A stretch of DNA of 49,575 bases from Pseudoalteromonas piscicida (GTDB lineage Bacteria > Pseudomonadota > Gammaproteobacteria > Enterobacterales > Alteromonadaceae): the NCBI RefSeq assembly GCF_002744175.1, contig NZ_NKHF01000044.1, forward strand, positions 1-49,575. Direction: 5' to 3'. Of the stretch, positions 25,376-35,200 are shown piece after piece. Position 1 is the first letter of the stretch. Each line of letters opens with the position of its first letter. Made by a program: the position numbers and the translations under genes. The notes below the pieces were generated by a model. The model did no database searches, was not told the origin of the DNA, and saw nothing but the letters and a program-made list of their open reading frames with translations.

Positions 25376-25459
25376 TTACTCGTCGAACCACTCGCTCAAG
25401 TGGTAGTTGACCGAACATTCATGCAGATCACTAGGGCACTGTTTGGTATAAATAAACAT
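25376..25459 (-). CDS. Possible 27-residue micro-ORF with strong ribosome site
   Basis: ATG 25459 to TAA 25376 encodes a 27-residue acidic peptide starting MFIYTKQCPSDLHECSV and ending WFDE. It has two Cys residues seven apart and no obvious signal peptide. AGGAG lies six bases before the ATG, the best ribosome site in this gap, which is why I list it. It precedes the hairpin at 25328-25353 and the cyanophycinase-like gene on the same strand. No family is recognised. Confidence 0.4.
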   Translation of the reverse strand: MFIYTKQCPSDLHECSVNYHLSEWFDE

Positions 25460-25798
25460 AGTCGTCTCCTAGATGATTGTTGAAAGAAAAATCAAGCAGA
25501 TGTAAACAATCTGCTCAGAAAATATGGCACGCAACACGCAACCTTTCAACTATTATTATCAAAAAGTCAACAAAAAATCTAAAAAACTGATTCCACAAGC
25601 CCTTCATAAAAGTAACTTGCTCAATTTAGTGATTTGCTCAAAGGCGAGTAAATATTGTCGAAAATACCGCTACCGCATCCTCCTCATGCCAACGTATCAA
25701 CATCCATATCAGCAGGATAAAGCTTTTTTATTTACTTGTTTTAAATAAGAAATTTCAACGGGCTAGTGTGTGATTTGTTCCCTCAAATTGAGCAAGTA
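25460..25798. other. Intergenic region between micro-ORFs and the DUF3612 regulator
   Basis: AT-rich. It contains a small inverted repeat GCAGAT/ATCTGC at about 25497-25515. A 74-codon plus-strand frame (25524-25748) looks non-coding. No gene is assigned. Confidence 0.4.
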
Positions 25799-27280
25799 TT
25801 AAGACAAATTGGTATAACAACTTGGTTGCCGTGGGCAGGTCTTTCCCCTCGTACAAATCACCCTTACGGAACCTTCAAGCCCACGCTCTATCCATTGAAT
25901 ATTTAAAATTTTTGCGACTCTAAGCAATTGCGTTTTCATATGATAAGGCACAACACTCGCTCCCCCATGGCTAATGCACGCTTGCTGTAGCTCTCCAATT
26001 AGTGCATCAGCGTCAATTCCTTGTGCATTAATTGCAGGATTTAAATCCAATCCTGCACACAACACCCTTGGCCGCTTCGCAACATCAACAATCTTGACTG
26101 ATTCACAACAATATAAACGTGGCTTGCCGTTAACATTCAGAATGGAAAGTTGGGCACTGGCACTGTTGCTATCATCATGGAACTTTCTAAATACCGCCCA
26201 GTGTTGGCATGGATCGGCAACACTACGCATATTTCCCCATGGCAAAGGGATACCATTACCACGATAAACCGCTTTTAGTTTGCCAGCTTGGTACGCATCA
26301 AAATAGTGCCAATGTGGATAAGGTGACACCGAGGTCATTCTACGCATCGCAACCGAAGCCGAAATACCTAACTGTTCGTGAACCCGCACATCATATCCTC
26401 TACTTTCAAGTAGTTGTCTGAAGGGCGTACGCGGGCACAATAATGCTCCAGCAAAAAAGCTCGACTCAAAGTCCTGCCAGGCACTCAAAATGTCTTGAGC
26501 GTTTGGTGTATCGTGGTCAGGATTATCGCTATTCTTACGACTCTCCCCCGTCGTTAACACACATTCGAGCCCTTCACTATTGTGCAACACAGCATGACCT
26601 ATATGAACCGCTAAATCGTACTTCATTCTCGCGGGGTGAGAGCGCAAAGTACGGTTGATGAAAACCACATTCGGCTCTTTAAAATAAGAGGTTACCATTC
26701 CCTCTCCCACTGAAGATGGCTGCTCAAACCACTCAATTTTTCGCCCTTTTGCTGTCAAAATTGAGATTAAATCATCACAGCTCAAGTACAGGTTCTTGCC
26801 CCCCACCTCATCAGCAGCACGCTCTAAATCAGGAAAGTGGTTTTGATGGTGCTCTTGATGGGCGCGGATCAGTAAATGCGCAAATTGCCTACCGCTAATA
26901 CCAGCTTGAGACAACATCTCGGGGATCGCAATCTGTAGGATTTCTTTTGCAAATAAAAAGTTAGGCTCGAGTGCCATCCCCATAATGCCACCAAAGTTAC
27001 CTTTGTCTGGTGCAATTTCTGGCGCCTCGGGCTGACTGTCTAAAAACCAATCAATGGGCTTTTGAAATACAGTTGAGAAGTTTTCCAGCATGGCTTCGCT
27101 CGGTGTTCGCTGCCCTCTCTCGATCATAGACAAGTAAGAAACGGATGGTGCGCTGGCAGGATCTTGTTTAATACAACGAGCAGATAAGTCTTCTAAAGTC
27201 AGATGGTTACGTTTTCTTAGATTTCTTATTTTAGTCCCTAAGAAGTGCGACTTTCTAATTAAACTTGCTACTTTTGCCAT
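25799..27280 (-). CDS. DUF3612-family XRE transcriptional regulator
   Basis: The 493-residue cytoplasmic regulator has an N-terminal Cro/C1-type helix-turn-helix (about 12-72, with LGTKIRNLRKRNHLTLEDLSARC and SYLSMIERGQRTPSEAML). A middle region contains an IrrE-like segment with a degenerate zinc-site motif HIGHAVLH. The large C-terminal domain has Cys-rich ends such as CTRGKTCPRQPSCY. As I recall, DUF3612 regulators sit beside glyoxylate-shunt genes in Vibrio-type genomes and resemble short-chain fatty acyl regulators such as RamB. Here it diverges from a malate-synthase-G-like gene. TGTGAAATT repeats lie in the spacer, one of them between its ribosome site and ATG, which suggests autoregulation. 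Confidence 0.85.
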   Translation of the reverse strand: MAKVASLIRKSHFLGTKIRNLRKRNHLTLEDLSARCIKQDPASAPSVSYLSMIERGQRTPSEAMLENFSTVFQKPIDWFLDSQPEAPEIAPDKGNFGGIMGMALEPNFLFAKEILQIAIPEMLSQAGISGRQFAHLLIRAHQEHHQNHFPDLERAADEVGGKNLYLSCDDLISILTAKGRKIEWFEQPSSVGEGMVTSYFKEPNVVFINRTLRSHPARMKYDLAVHIGHAVLHNSEGLECVLTTGESRKNSDNPDHDTPNAQDILSAWQDFESSFFAGALLCPRTPFRQLLESRGYDVRVHEQLGISASVAMRRMTSVSPYPHWHYFDAYQAGKLKAVYRGNGIPLPWGNMRSVADPCQHWAVFRKFHDDSNSASAQLSILNVNGKPRLYCCESVKIVDVAKRPRVLCAGLDLNPAINAQGIDADALIGELQQACISHGGASVVPYHMKTQLLRVAKILNIQWIERGLEGSVRVICTRGKTCPRQPSCYTNLS

Positions 27281-27281
27281 G

Positions 27282-27337
27282 ATTTCACATCCCCATTTTT
27301 GTGAAATTCACACTGTGAAATTCTTTTTGTGAAATTA
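27282..27337. promoter_or_regulatory. Operator array: three TGTGAAATT direct repeats plus one inverted copy
   Basis: TGTGAAATTC at 27300-27309, again at 27314-27323, and TGTGAAATTA at 27328-27337 repeat with an exact 14-base period. An inverted copy (ATTTCACA, 27282-27289) touches the regulator's start codon. The first copy also forms a palindrome TGTGAA-A-TTCACA. The array fills the space between the divergent genes and is probably the binding site of the DUF3612 regulator. Confidence 0.8.
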
Positions 27338-27425
27338 TTTGAATATTTAACTTACACTCAAAATGTACACGAAACAACCAGAATATATTTCTTAATTTAT
27401 GACAACATGCACAAAGAGGTGGATC

Positions 27426-27914
27426 ATGGCAGCGCAATTACAACCGCATTCAGAGCAATTAATTGACAGAACAAAAACGCAACAGTCAGCGCTTGCAAAG
27501 CAGTACTTAGATGAGCAATGTCCGTTAGAATTTGGCTCACACCAAGAAGTCACTGACTATGTGATTTATTACAATCACCTACTGGCATTTTTTGCCAACG
27601 GTACACATTGTGGTCTAAAAAATTGTCGCCAGTTTGTCGCTCTTTGCGGTCACCGAGAAGCACCAGACGCGATTTTGTTAAAGCAAGATGATGGCTTACA
27701 TGTCGAAATTACGTTTAACCGTACTGGCGCACTGGGCCAATTTGATAACGCACATATTGAAGATATTGTGGTAGAAACGCCGTTGGCTTCTGTTGTTGGT
27801 AAAAAGACCAAAACACAACTACAAAAGTTATGGATGAGTTTTTATCATGGCGTCCAACAGCCAGTAGGAAAGGCCTGTTACCGTGCCAAAAATGGGGATG
27901 ATTATGAACTTTGA
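27426..27914 (+). CDS. Stand-alone malate synthase G insertion-domain protein
   Basis: The 162-residue product matches, segment by segment, residues about 150-275 of E. coli malate synthase G as I recall it. The matching segments are YLDEQCPLEFGSHQEVTDYVI, CRQFVALCGHREAPDAILLK, DDGLHVEITFN and GALGQFDNAHIEDIVVETPL. This region is the alpha/beta domain that interrupts the catalytic barrel. The barrel itself and the MDCEDSV motif are absent; the text diverges right after IVVET into a basic helical tail. ATG 27426 is preferred over 27399 because AGAGG lies 7 bases before it. It diverges from the DUF3612 regulator and precedes a dicarboxylate symporter. It cannot be an active malate synthase; a ligand-binding or regulatory role is inferred. 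Confidence 0.7.
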   Translation: MAAQLQPHSEQLIDRTKTQQSALAKQYLDEQCPLEFGSHQEVTDYVIYYNHLLAFFANGTHCGLKNCRQFVALCGHREAPDAILLKQDDGLHVEITFNRTGALGQFDNAHIEDIVVETPLASVVGKKTKTQLQKLWMSFYHGVQQPVGKACYRAKNGDDYEL

Positions 27915-28008
27915 GTAAACACTCAATAATTTGTAATCAAATCGCGCAAGCATTCAGTATGTTTTAAGCTAAGCTAATTAAAATACCGCTCTTTTTTTGA
28001 CTGAGCTG

Positions 28009-30195
28009 ATGACGAAATTGCTTAACTTTTTAAAAAACATTAACTGGATGCTTTGGGCACTCGTACTTGGCATTTTTGCTGGTTTAGTTTTTGGTGAACG
28101 ACTATCGTTTTTAAAACCCATTGGGACGGGTTTCGTTAACCTAATGCAGATCACCATCCTGCCTTATATCGTCGTTAGTCTTATCGTCGGCTTAGGAAAG
28201 TTCAATCCCGATCAAGTTAAAAGCATTTTAGCAAAAGCCGCGTTTGTGATGATCTCAATTTGGGTCATTGGCCTTGCGGTGATCTGGTGTTTTATCATGA
28301 CACTACCGGCCCACGACGCAGGTACATTCTTCTCTCCCGCTTTGGTCGCTGCCGCACCAGAAGTCGATTTTGTTAAGCATTACATTCCTTCAAATCCATT
28401 TGCTTCTATGGCGGAAGGTAATGTACCAGCTTTGGTGATATTTTGTATCGCACTGGGCATGGCACTTATCTCTAACCAAAAGAAAAATCGTTTATTGGAT
28501 GTGTTGGAAGTGGTTGGGCAAGGCTTATCGGTCATCTCTAAAAAAATTATCGCTATTTTTCCAATTGGCATTTTTGCCATGACCGCCAGCACAGCAGGCA
28601 CCATGAGTGCAGAAGAACTTTCAGAATTACAGGTTTATTGGGTTGTGGTGTTGTGTGTGGGCACCTATTTAATGTTGGTATTGCTCCCTATGCTAGTCGC
28701 GGCCCTAACCCCAGTGAAATATCGAGATTTAATTATGGTCATGCGTAATGCTTGGATCACCGCCTTTAGTACCGGTAATGTTTTTATCGTTTTGCCTGTT
28801 ATTACCGAGGGGATTAAGGATCACTTGCGCAAAATTAAACAAAGTGATGAAAGCTCAGACCATATTGCTGAGGTGCTCGTTCCTATCGCCTATACCTTTC
28901 CCAGTTTGGGCAAGCTGACTACCTTAATTTTTGTGTCTTTTGCTGCGTGGCTAACGGGTAATCAAATTGGCATCGAACAAATACCTAACGTGTCTTTGTC
29001 GGCAATGCTTAGCTACTTTGCTAACGTCCATATTGCTATTCCGTATTTGCTGGACATTTTGCGCGTGCCTGCTGATACTTATCAGCTGTATTTATCTATG
29101 TCGGTGTTGACTGCAAAAGTGGTTTCTCCCACTACCGTGGTGTATATTTTTGCCTTTGTATTTCTGTGCATCTTTATCAACCGTAAACAGCTACATTTTA
29201 AACGCGTGCGCTCGGTGTACTATTTAACTTTATTATCCGCTTTACTTCCTGCCTTTATGCTGCTGAGTTTTACTGCAAACCATTACTTAGGCCAACAAAG
29301 TAAGTCCGCAGACGAAGCGATCGCCAACATGGTAATTTCTGACACAGTTCCTGCCCATGTATTAAGTTACGTGCCAAAAGCTTATCAAAGTGGCGAGTTG
29401 TCACTAACCAATATTGATGTGATTAAGAAACGTGATCTCCTGCGCGTTGGCTACTTGGTTGATAATGTACCGTTTAGCTACTTTAACCAAAACGATCAGT
29501 TAGTCGGCTTTGATGTTAGTTTGGCGCATAGATTGGCCTCAGATCTAGAAGTAAGAATTGAATTTATTCCGTTTAAAAAGCCACAACTCGCAGAGTATCT
29601 CAATAAAGGATATTTTGATATTGCCATGTCTGGCCTTGAAATCAATATTGCTGACTTACAAAACGTCCGTTTTAGCGACAAAGTGCTGGAGTTACAATTG
29701 GCACTATTGGCCAAAGATCATGACTTGAAAAAGTTTGCCGATAAGTCTGCACTGTTAACGCTTGATAAGCTGAATTTAGCTCATGTTGAATACGCGCCGC
29801 TCTTAAAACAGTTAGCGCAACAGAATCCTAAAGTGAAGATATCCAGTATTAATAATCTCCAACACTATTTTAAACATCCACAAGAATATGACGCTCTGGT
29901 GATTAGCGCAGAAGCAGGCTTTGCTTGGAGCATGTTTTACCCCGAGTTTGGTGTGGTTGTCCCTGAAGGGGCAAGCTTAAAGTACCCTGTTGGCTTTGCC
30001 GTTGCAAAACGTAATCAAGACCTACTGAGCTATGTCAATGCTTGGCTAAGTATTCAGCAAACCAATGGTCATATCAACAAGACTTACGATTATTGGATTT
30101 TAGGGAAAGGTAGCGTACAAAAACAAACGCGTTGGTCTTTACTGGATGAACTTGAAATAGACCCAAATACCTTAATGGAAAAACTTAAGTTTTAA
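28009..30195 (+). CDS. Dicarboxylate/glutamate:cation symporter fused to a periplasmic solute-binding domain
   Basis: The protein has about 728 residues. The first 420 or so form a DAACS-type symporter with eight or more hydrophobic segments: IGTGFVNLMQITILPYIVVSLIVGL near the start, then the hairpin region with FSTGNVFIVLPV and AYTFPSLGKLTTLIF. A further membrane helix and linker lead to a type-3 solute-binding domain (about 470-700), with RDLLRVGYLVDNVPFSYFN, LVGFDVSLAHRLASDL and FDIAMSGLEI. Acidic substrates such as C4-dicarboxylates or glutamate/aspartate are expected. The fusion would place the binding domain in the periplasm. TTG 27997 is an alternative start. It lies 94 bases after the malate-synthase-like gene and is probably co-regulated. 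Confidence 0.88.
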   Translation: MTKLLNFLKNINWMLWALVLGIFAGLVFGERLSFLKPIGTGFVNLMQITILPYIVVSLIVGLGKFNPDQVKSILAKAAFVMISIWVIGLAVIWCFIMTLPAHDAGTFFSPALVAAAPEVDFVKHYIPSNPFASMAEGNVPALVIFCIALGMALISNQKKNRLLDVLEVVGQGLSVISKKIIAIFPIGIFAMTASTAGTMSAEELSELQVYWVVVLCVGTYLMLVLLPMLVAALTPVKYRDLIMVMRNAWITAFSTGNVFIVLPVITEGIKDHLRKIKQSDESSDHIAEVLVPIAYTFPSLGKLTTLIFVSFAAWLTGNQIGIEQIPNVSLSAMLSYFANVHIAIPYLLDILRVPADTYQLYLSMSVLTAKVVSPTTVVYIFAFVFLCIFINRKQLHFKRVRSVYYLTLLSALLPAFMLLSFTANHYLGQQSKSADEAIANMVISDTVPAHVLSYVPKAYQSGELSLTNIDVIKKRDLLRVGYLVDNVPFSYFNQNDQLVGFDVSLAHRLASDLEVRIEFIPFKKPQLAEYLNKGYFDIAMSGLEINIADLQNVRFSDKVLELQLALLAKDHDLKKFADKSALLTLDKLNLAHVEYAPLLKQLAQQNPKVKISSINNLQHYFKHPQEYDALVISAEAGFAWSMFYPEFGVVVPEGASLKYPVGFAVAKRNQDLLSYVNAWLSIQQTNGHINKTYDYWILGKGSVQKQTRWSLLDELEIDPNTLMEKLKF

Positions 30196-30229
30196 AAAAA
30201 CGCCGTCAGTTAAGGAGTTAACTGACGGC
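30193..30229 (-). terminator. Terminator of the recCBD operon
   Basis: GCCGTCAGTTAA (30202-30213), loop GGAG, TTAACTGACGGC (30218-30229) form a perfect 12-bp stem. In the minus direction it is followed by GTTTTTTTA, so it terminates transcripts leaving recD. It also lies just past the symporter stop but has no T-run on that side. Confidence 0.85.
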
Positions 30230-30321
30230 AAGTCTACTCACTGGGCGAGCTAGCTTTCAAGCTCACATTAACCTTAGTCAAACCACAAAACAAAACAAGT
30301 TTTTAACATAAAATTCATCTT

Positions 30322-32208
30322 TTATTTTGTCGAGAGACGACTTCTAAGACCACTGCTGCGACTCACACTTCTATTCATGCCGCTGAGCAAAACCTTATAT
30401 TGTGCAACCAATTCGAATTGCTTTTTAGCTCGAGTAATACCAGTATAAATAAGTTGTCGGTTAATACCTTGCTGGGCACGCTGTATTGGGGGCAAAATCA
30501 TCGCCGTATGAGCGAACTCCGACCCTTGAGACTTATGTATTGTCATAACATAAACTCTGTCGAAGCTCGGCAACCTTGCAGGGTAAAAACGCCTAACATT
30601 TCCTTGTTCATCTATAAACGAAGCCTGTAACTCGCCCTGTTGATCTCGCAGAATAATCCCAATGTCTCCGTTAAAGAGCTTTAGCTGATAATCGTTTTGC
30701 GTGATCATAATCGGCATACCGACGTAAAAGCGCCCGTTAGGTTGGATCAGGCCCAGTTGACTGAGTTTGAGCTCAATCCTACGGTTTAACTCATTGACAC
30801 CATATGGTCCTTCACGTACGGCCGCCAGTAGTTGATAACTGGCGAATTCGCTGTGTATGTAAGCTTCACTCTGCGCGCTGTGAATTGCCTCAAGATAACG
30901 TCGATAATGCTCTGCCGCGCGTGCAATTAACGCATTGTAAGCATCGCTATTGAGTTCATGTAACTGGAGATCAGCAAAGCCTTGTTTTATTACTGAGTCT
31001 AATTTCCGCTTATTGTTACTATTCACAGCAAACGCCAATTGACCGATGCCGCTATTGCTATCGAAACGATGGCTCTTTTGTAAAAATGCGAGGTTATCCT
31101 CAAGTATAAACTGAGCAGTTTCATGATTTGTTTGTGGTAGTGACTGCTTACTTAAGTGCGCCAATTTCGAGCTAAGTTCATCACTATAATTTGGCGCTTG
31201 CCCAAGTGTTAAGTTCTCGCATAAATCACTGAGTACATTACCGGTATCTACCGACGCTAGCTGATCTTTATCCCCTAATAAAATCAATCTGGCATGTTTA
31301 GGTAGTGCATCCACCAGCTTTGCCATCAAAGACAAATCAACCATGGAAGCTTCATCGACAATCAGTACATCCAAGTGCAGTGGGTTATCTTGACTGTGAC
31401 GATAGTGCAAACTATTAGGAATAACACCGAGTAGACGATGAATCGTTTGTGCTTGCTCTGGCAATAGTTTAGCCAAATCAGGTGGCAAATTTAGCTTAGC
31501 CTTTGCCCCAATAATAGACTCGCTTAACCTAGCTGCCGCTTTGCCTGTTGGCGCGACCAGCTTAATGGTCAAAGGCGCACGTTCGTATAGCGACTGCAAA
31601 ATTGCCAGCAACTTAGTGACAGTGGTGGTTTTGCCTGTACCGGGTCCACCGGTAATCACACAAAAACGCTTTACAATGGCAAGGGTGCAAGCCACCTTTT
31701 GCCAATCAATTTCTGCTGTCACTTCTTGAGGTGGAAAATAGGTGTCTAACAAAGCACCGAGTCTTTCCTCATCCAGCGTAACCTGTGCTGTTGCCAGCAT
31801 CTCAAAATGGCCAGCAAGTTTTGCTTCGTAATTGGCCAGCCGGGCTAAATAAAGCTTGCTTCCATAGAGCCTGAGCGGTTTATCCTCACCAACAGCCTGA
31901 TGCTGCGCAAGCGCCTCGACTGTCACTGGTACGCTTATAAATGGCGATAATACTTCGCCATCGCTGTCAATAAGGTAACCCAAGTCAAATGGATCCTGCC
32001 AATTTATCTCATCAAGCACCAAACAACTATGCTGGCGGGAGTGCGTGATTAACAGGAGTAAAAATACATACAAGTAATCATCGAGGCGCTGTTCATTTAA
32101 TAATTTGGCCAATGCCAAGTCGGCTTTCCCGATGCGCTTATGTTCTAGCAAAAGGTCAATAAAACCGTGATGATCAAAGGCATCAAAGTCCATACTTAGT
32201 TGACTCAT
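30322..32208 (-). CDS. recD: Exodeoxyribonuclease V subunit alpha RecD
   Basis: RecD is the fast 5'-3' helicase of RecBCD, the complex that processes double-strand breaks for RecA loading. The 628-residue protein has the N-terminal RecD domain, Walker A at GGPGTGKTTT (about 187-196), the Walker B-like VLIVDEASMVD (near 280), LLGDKDQLASV, and C-terminal motifs VMTIHKSQGSEF and YTGITRAK. Its ATG overlaps the recB stop as ATGA. A terminator follows at 30193-30229. Confidence 0.95.
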   Translation of the reverse strand: MSQLSMDFDAFDHHGFIDLLLEHKRIGKADLALAKLLNEQRLDDYLYVFLLLLITHSRQHSCLVLDEINWQDPFDLGYLIDSDGEVLSPFISVPVTVEALAQHQAVGEDKPLRLYGSKLYLARLANYEAKLAGHFEMLATAQVTLDEERLGALLDTYFPPQEVTAEIDWQKVACTLAIVKRFCVITGGPGTGKTTTVTKLLAILQSLYERAPLTIKLVAPTGKAAARLSESIIGAKAKLNLPPDLAKLLPEQAQTIHRLLGVIPNSLHYRHSQDNPLHLDVLIVDEASMVDLSLMAKLVDALPKHARLILLGDKDQLASVDTGNVLSDLCENLTLGQAPNYSDELSSKLAHLSKQSLPQTNHETAQFILEDNLAFLQKSHRFDSNSGIGQLAFAVNSNNKRKLDSVIKQGFADLQLHELNSDAYNALIARAAEHYRRYLEAIHSAQSEAYIHSEFASYQLLAAVREGPYGVNELNRRIELKLSQLGLIQPNGRFYVGMPIMITQNDYQLKLFNGDIGIILRDQQGELQASFIDEQGNVRRFYPARLPSFDRVYVMTIHKSQGSEFAHTAMILPPIQRAQQGINRQLIYTGITRAKKQFELVAQYKVLLSGMNRSVSRSSGLRSRLSTK

Positions 32209-35200
32209 ACAGACTCCTCAAATAACGCATCAAGTTGTAGCACTTGCTCAACACTTAATTGATTAAAGAAAATACCTTGCTCATCGGGTAGCGCACGTAA
32301 AAATAGATAGTAGCTCCCCCCTAAATGCTGCTGCGGTTGGTAGTTAGGCAGGCGTTGTTTTAATAAACGATGCAGAGCAACGGTATAAATCATATATTGT
32401 AAATGATATTGATGAGAAGACATTGCCGCATCTAGATTATCGTGTTGATAATCGTCTGGGCTGTCGCCTAAATAGTTTGACTTGTAATCAAGGACAAAGA
32501 ATTGCTCTTGCCATTGGAAGATCAAATCAATAAAGCCTTTTAGCATGCCTTTAACATCGTCAAAATTCAAAAATGACTTTTGCCCCGTAATATCACTTAA
32601 GATCTTATTAAGTTTTACCGCACTCAGGGGTTTCAGAGGCAGGTAAAACTCCATTTCAACAATACAATGTTCCGGCTTAAGCTGGCTCAATTGTAGTGCT
32701 GGATGAGGTGTTAGCGGTGTCGCTAAGCAGCTCGCTATCCACTGCTTAGTGGCTGCTTGCCATTCTTCGGCAATACCATATTTATCCAGCGATTTAGTGA
32801 CGGCATCAGTCAGCGTTAGCTTATCATCTCCTTGTGGCAAATGTGGGGCTGTGAAATCTATCAGTTCAAAAATTTCGTGCAAACAGCTGCCGGGCTTCGC
32901 CCCTTTGGGGAAGGTATAAGCAGACTTCTCACTTTCTTGACGTTGCTCCGGTAAATCGAGCAAATGGTTTTCATCTACGGCACCTGCGGGTTTATCACCA
33001 TGATGGGTATGGTAGCTGAGCTGACTAAAACTGGTTGTTCGCCAGTGCCGCTCGATGCTACCGGTAAATGCTTTTGCAAAAAGCTGCGATGACGCTTCGT
33101 TTATCGAGTCAGTGATCACTTGGTTTGGATATTCGGTTTGATCTAACAAAGTAAAAGTCATGGTGGCATGTGCATCACAAAGCTGTTGTAATTCGCTTTG
33201 CCATTCCTCTGCGCTATCAAAAGTCTTTGCGCCAAATAATGCAAACCCTAACGCGGTTTTATGTAATGCTGACTTTTTACTTCTGCCTTGTTGGATATCA
33301 TACAACCCCAGCTCGCAATAATGCACAGCTCGGGTGAGCGCAACGTATAGCAAACGAATGTCTTCCGCTAGGCGCTCCTGTTCGGCGTTTTCTTTTGCCT
33401 CATCATCTGCGTCAAGGTCAACAACAAGTTTCTCCCCTTGATGATAGATGCATGTATTTGATTCCCGATAGCCAAGTGCAAAGGGCATAAAAACAATGGG
33501 ATACTCGAGCCCTTTTGACGCGTGCATCGTGACAATTTTAACGAGGTTAGCATCGCTTTCTAAACGGATCTGACTGCTATCACTTTGCGCATTATTCAAT
33601 TGTGATAAGAACCAGCGTAACACTCGACCGCTACCATCTAGCTCCAGCTGTTTATGTTGGAGAAGCTCAGCTAAATGACGAAAATCGGTAAGCCAACGCT
33701 CGACCTCAATACCCTTTTGTCGCCATATAACAGGGAGCTCGCACGCAGTGAGCAGGCGCTCCAACATTGCCATTGCACCAGAGCGATACCACAACTGAGT
33801 TAATTCGCTGAAGAGTTGCAAATAATGCTGCCACTCTTGTTCGTTAAATTGCAGGTCATACAATGCTTGATGTTCTAGGTTAAACAAAGGTCCTGCGAGT
33901 ACCCCTCTGAGGGCAGCCTCATCATAACTACCATGCAGCACTTCTAATAATTGATATAAGGCTATCGCTAACGGCTGGCTAAATACGCTGTCTCTGGCAA
34001 GATAGACACTGGCAATCCCACGCTGACTCAAAGCACGTTTCATTACACTGGCTTCAATACGATCACGTACCAAAATACAAATATCGGCGGGCACCACGGG
34101 TTGTTCACCAATCTTAGCCAGCCCAGCTTGCCCCTTTTCTACCAAGGTGGCGACTTTAGCCGCAAATGCTTGGCTCAAACCGGCTTGTGCGGCACTTTTA
34201 TTCAGCGCTTCATCATCATTTGGTAGCAGGCTAAAACACAAGGCGCTATGCTTATCACCATCAATAACAAAGCGTGCATCCTGGGCTTTGCCTTTTGCAC
34301 TCACCTCGACAAAAGGAATATCTTTGTTGTAGATAAAGCTATTTGGGTGACGTGTAAAAATGGTATTTACCGCAGCCACAACGTCACTGTCGGAGCGATA
34401 GTTAGTAGCGAGTGTAAATTGGTTATTACTCGCAATCTCCTTTTTAGCTCCAATGTAAGTGAAAATATCCGCCCCACGGAAACCATAAATCGCTTGCTTT
34501 GGATCGCCAATCATCGTCAAAGCGGTCTGTTCACGCTTGTAAATTTGGCTAAAAATGCCGTATTGCACTGGGTCCGTGTCTTGGAACTCATCGATCATGG
34601 CAACGGGATATTGCTGCGCTATCTTCTCACTTAAGCTTTCACCGCTATCGCCTAGCAATGCGTGATGTAACTGTTTTAGCAGATCGTCGGGTGAAATTAA
34701 CCCATATTCTTCTTTATGAGCCTGAAGTAAGGATCTCACTTCGCTCACCGCTTGCTGTACCAGCGCAATGCGAAGACCACTGGCAACTAACTGATGTAAC
34801 TCAGCTAACGTATCAAAATGGCGAATAAGCTCATGCTGCAAAGGCACTGTATTCTTTTTGTAATGCTTAGGATCGGCCAGACTTTCGCTTCCCCATAAAC
34901 CGAATGAGTAATTGCTAGTGCCGAACTCAAACCACCACTGTTCACTATTCACATAGTTTTCAAGTGCTTGCAAGTTGTTTTTGTGACCAGGTGTGCGATT
35001 ACCAGCCAAGCCCGCACTTCTGAGTACATTAAGATAATCCGTTTTGACGATTTCAGCCTTTAACCAAAGTGCTAGCGTTTGGTACTTTTCTCGCGCGGCA
35101 AACACCGCATCTAGTGACATCGCAGGCTGAATATCAGCGTTTTCTTTGCTAAGTAACGGCCTGACTTGCTTTGCAAGTGCATATGGCGTAGCAAACTGTT

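Noticed and set aside
25524..25748. 74-codon plus-strand open frame between the micro-ORFs and the DUF3612 gene
   Set aside because: The Lys/Tyr-rich translation reflects AT-rich DNA, there is no Shine-Dalgarno, and no family is recognisable.
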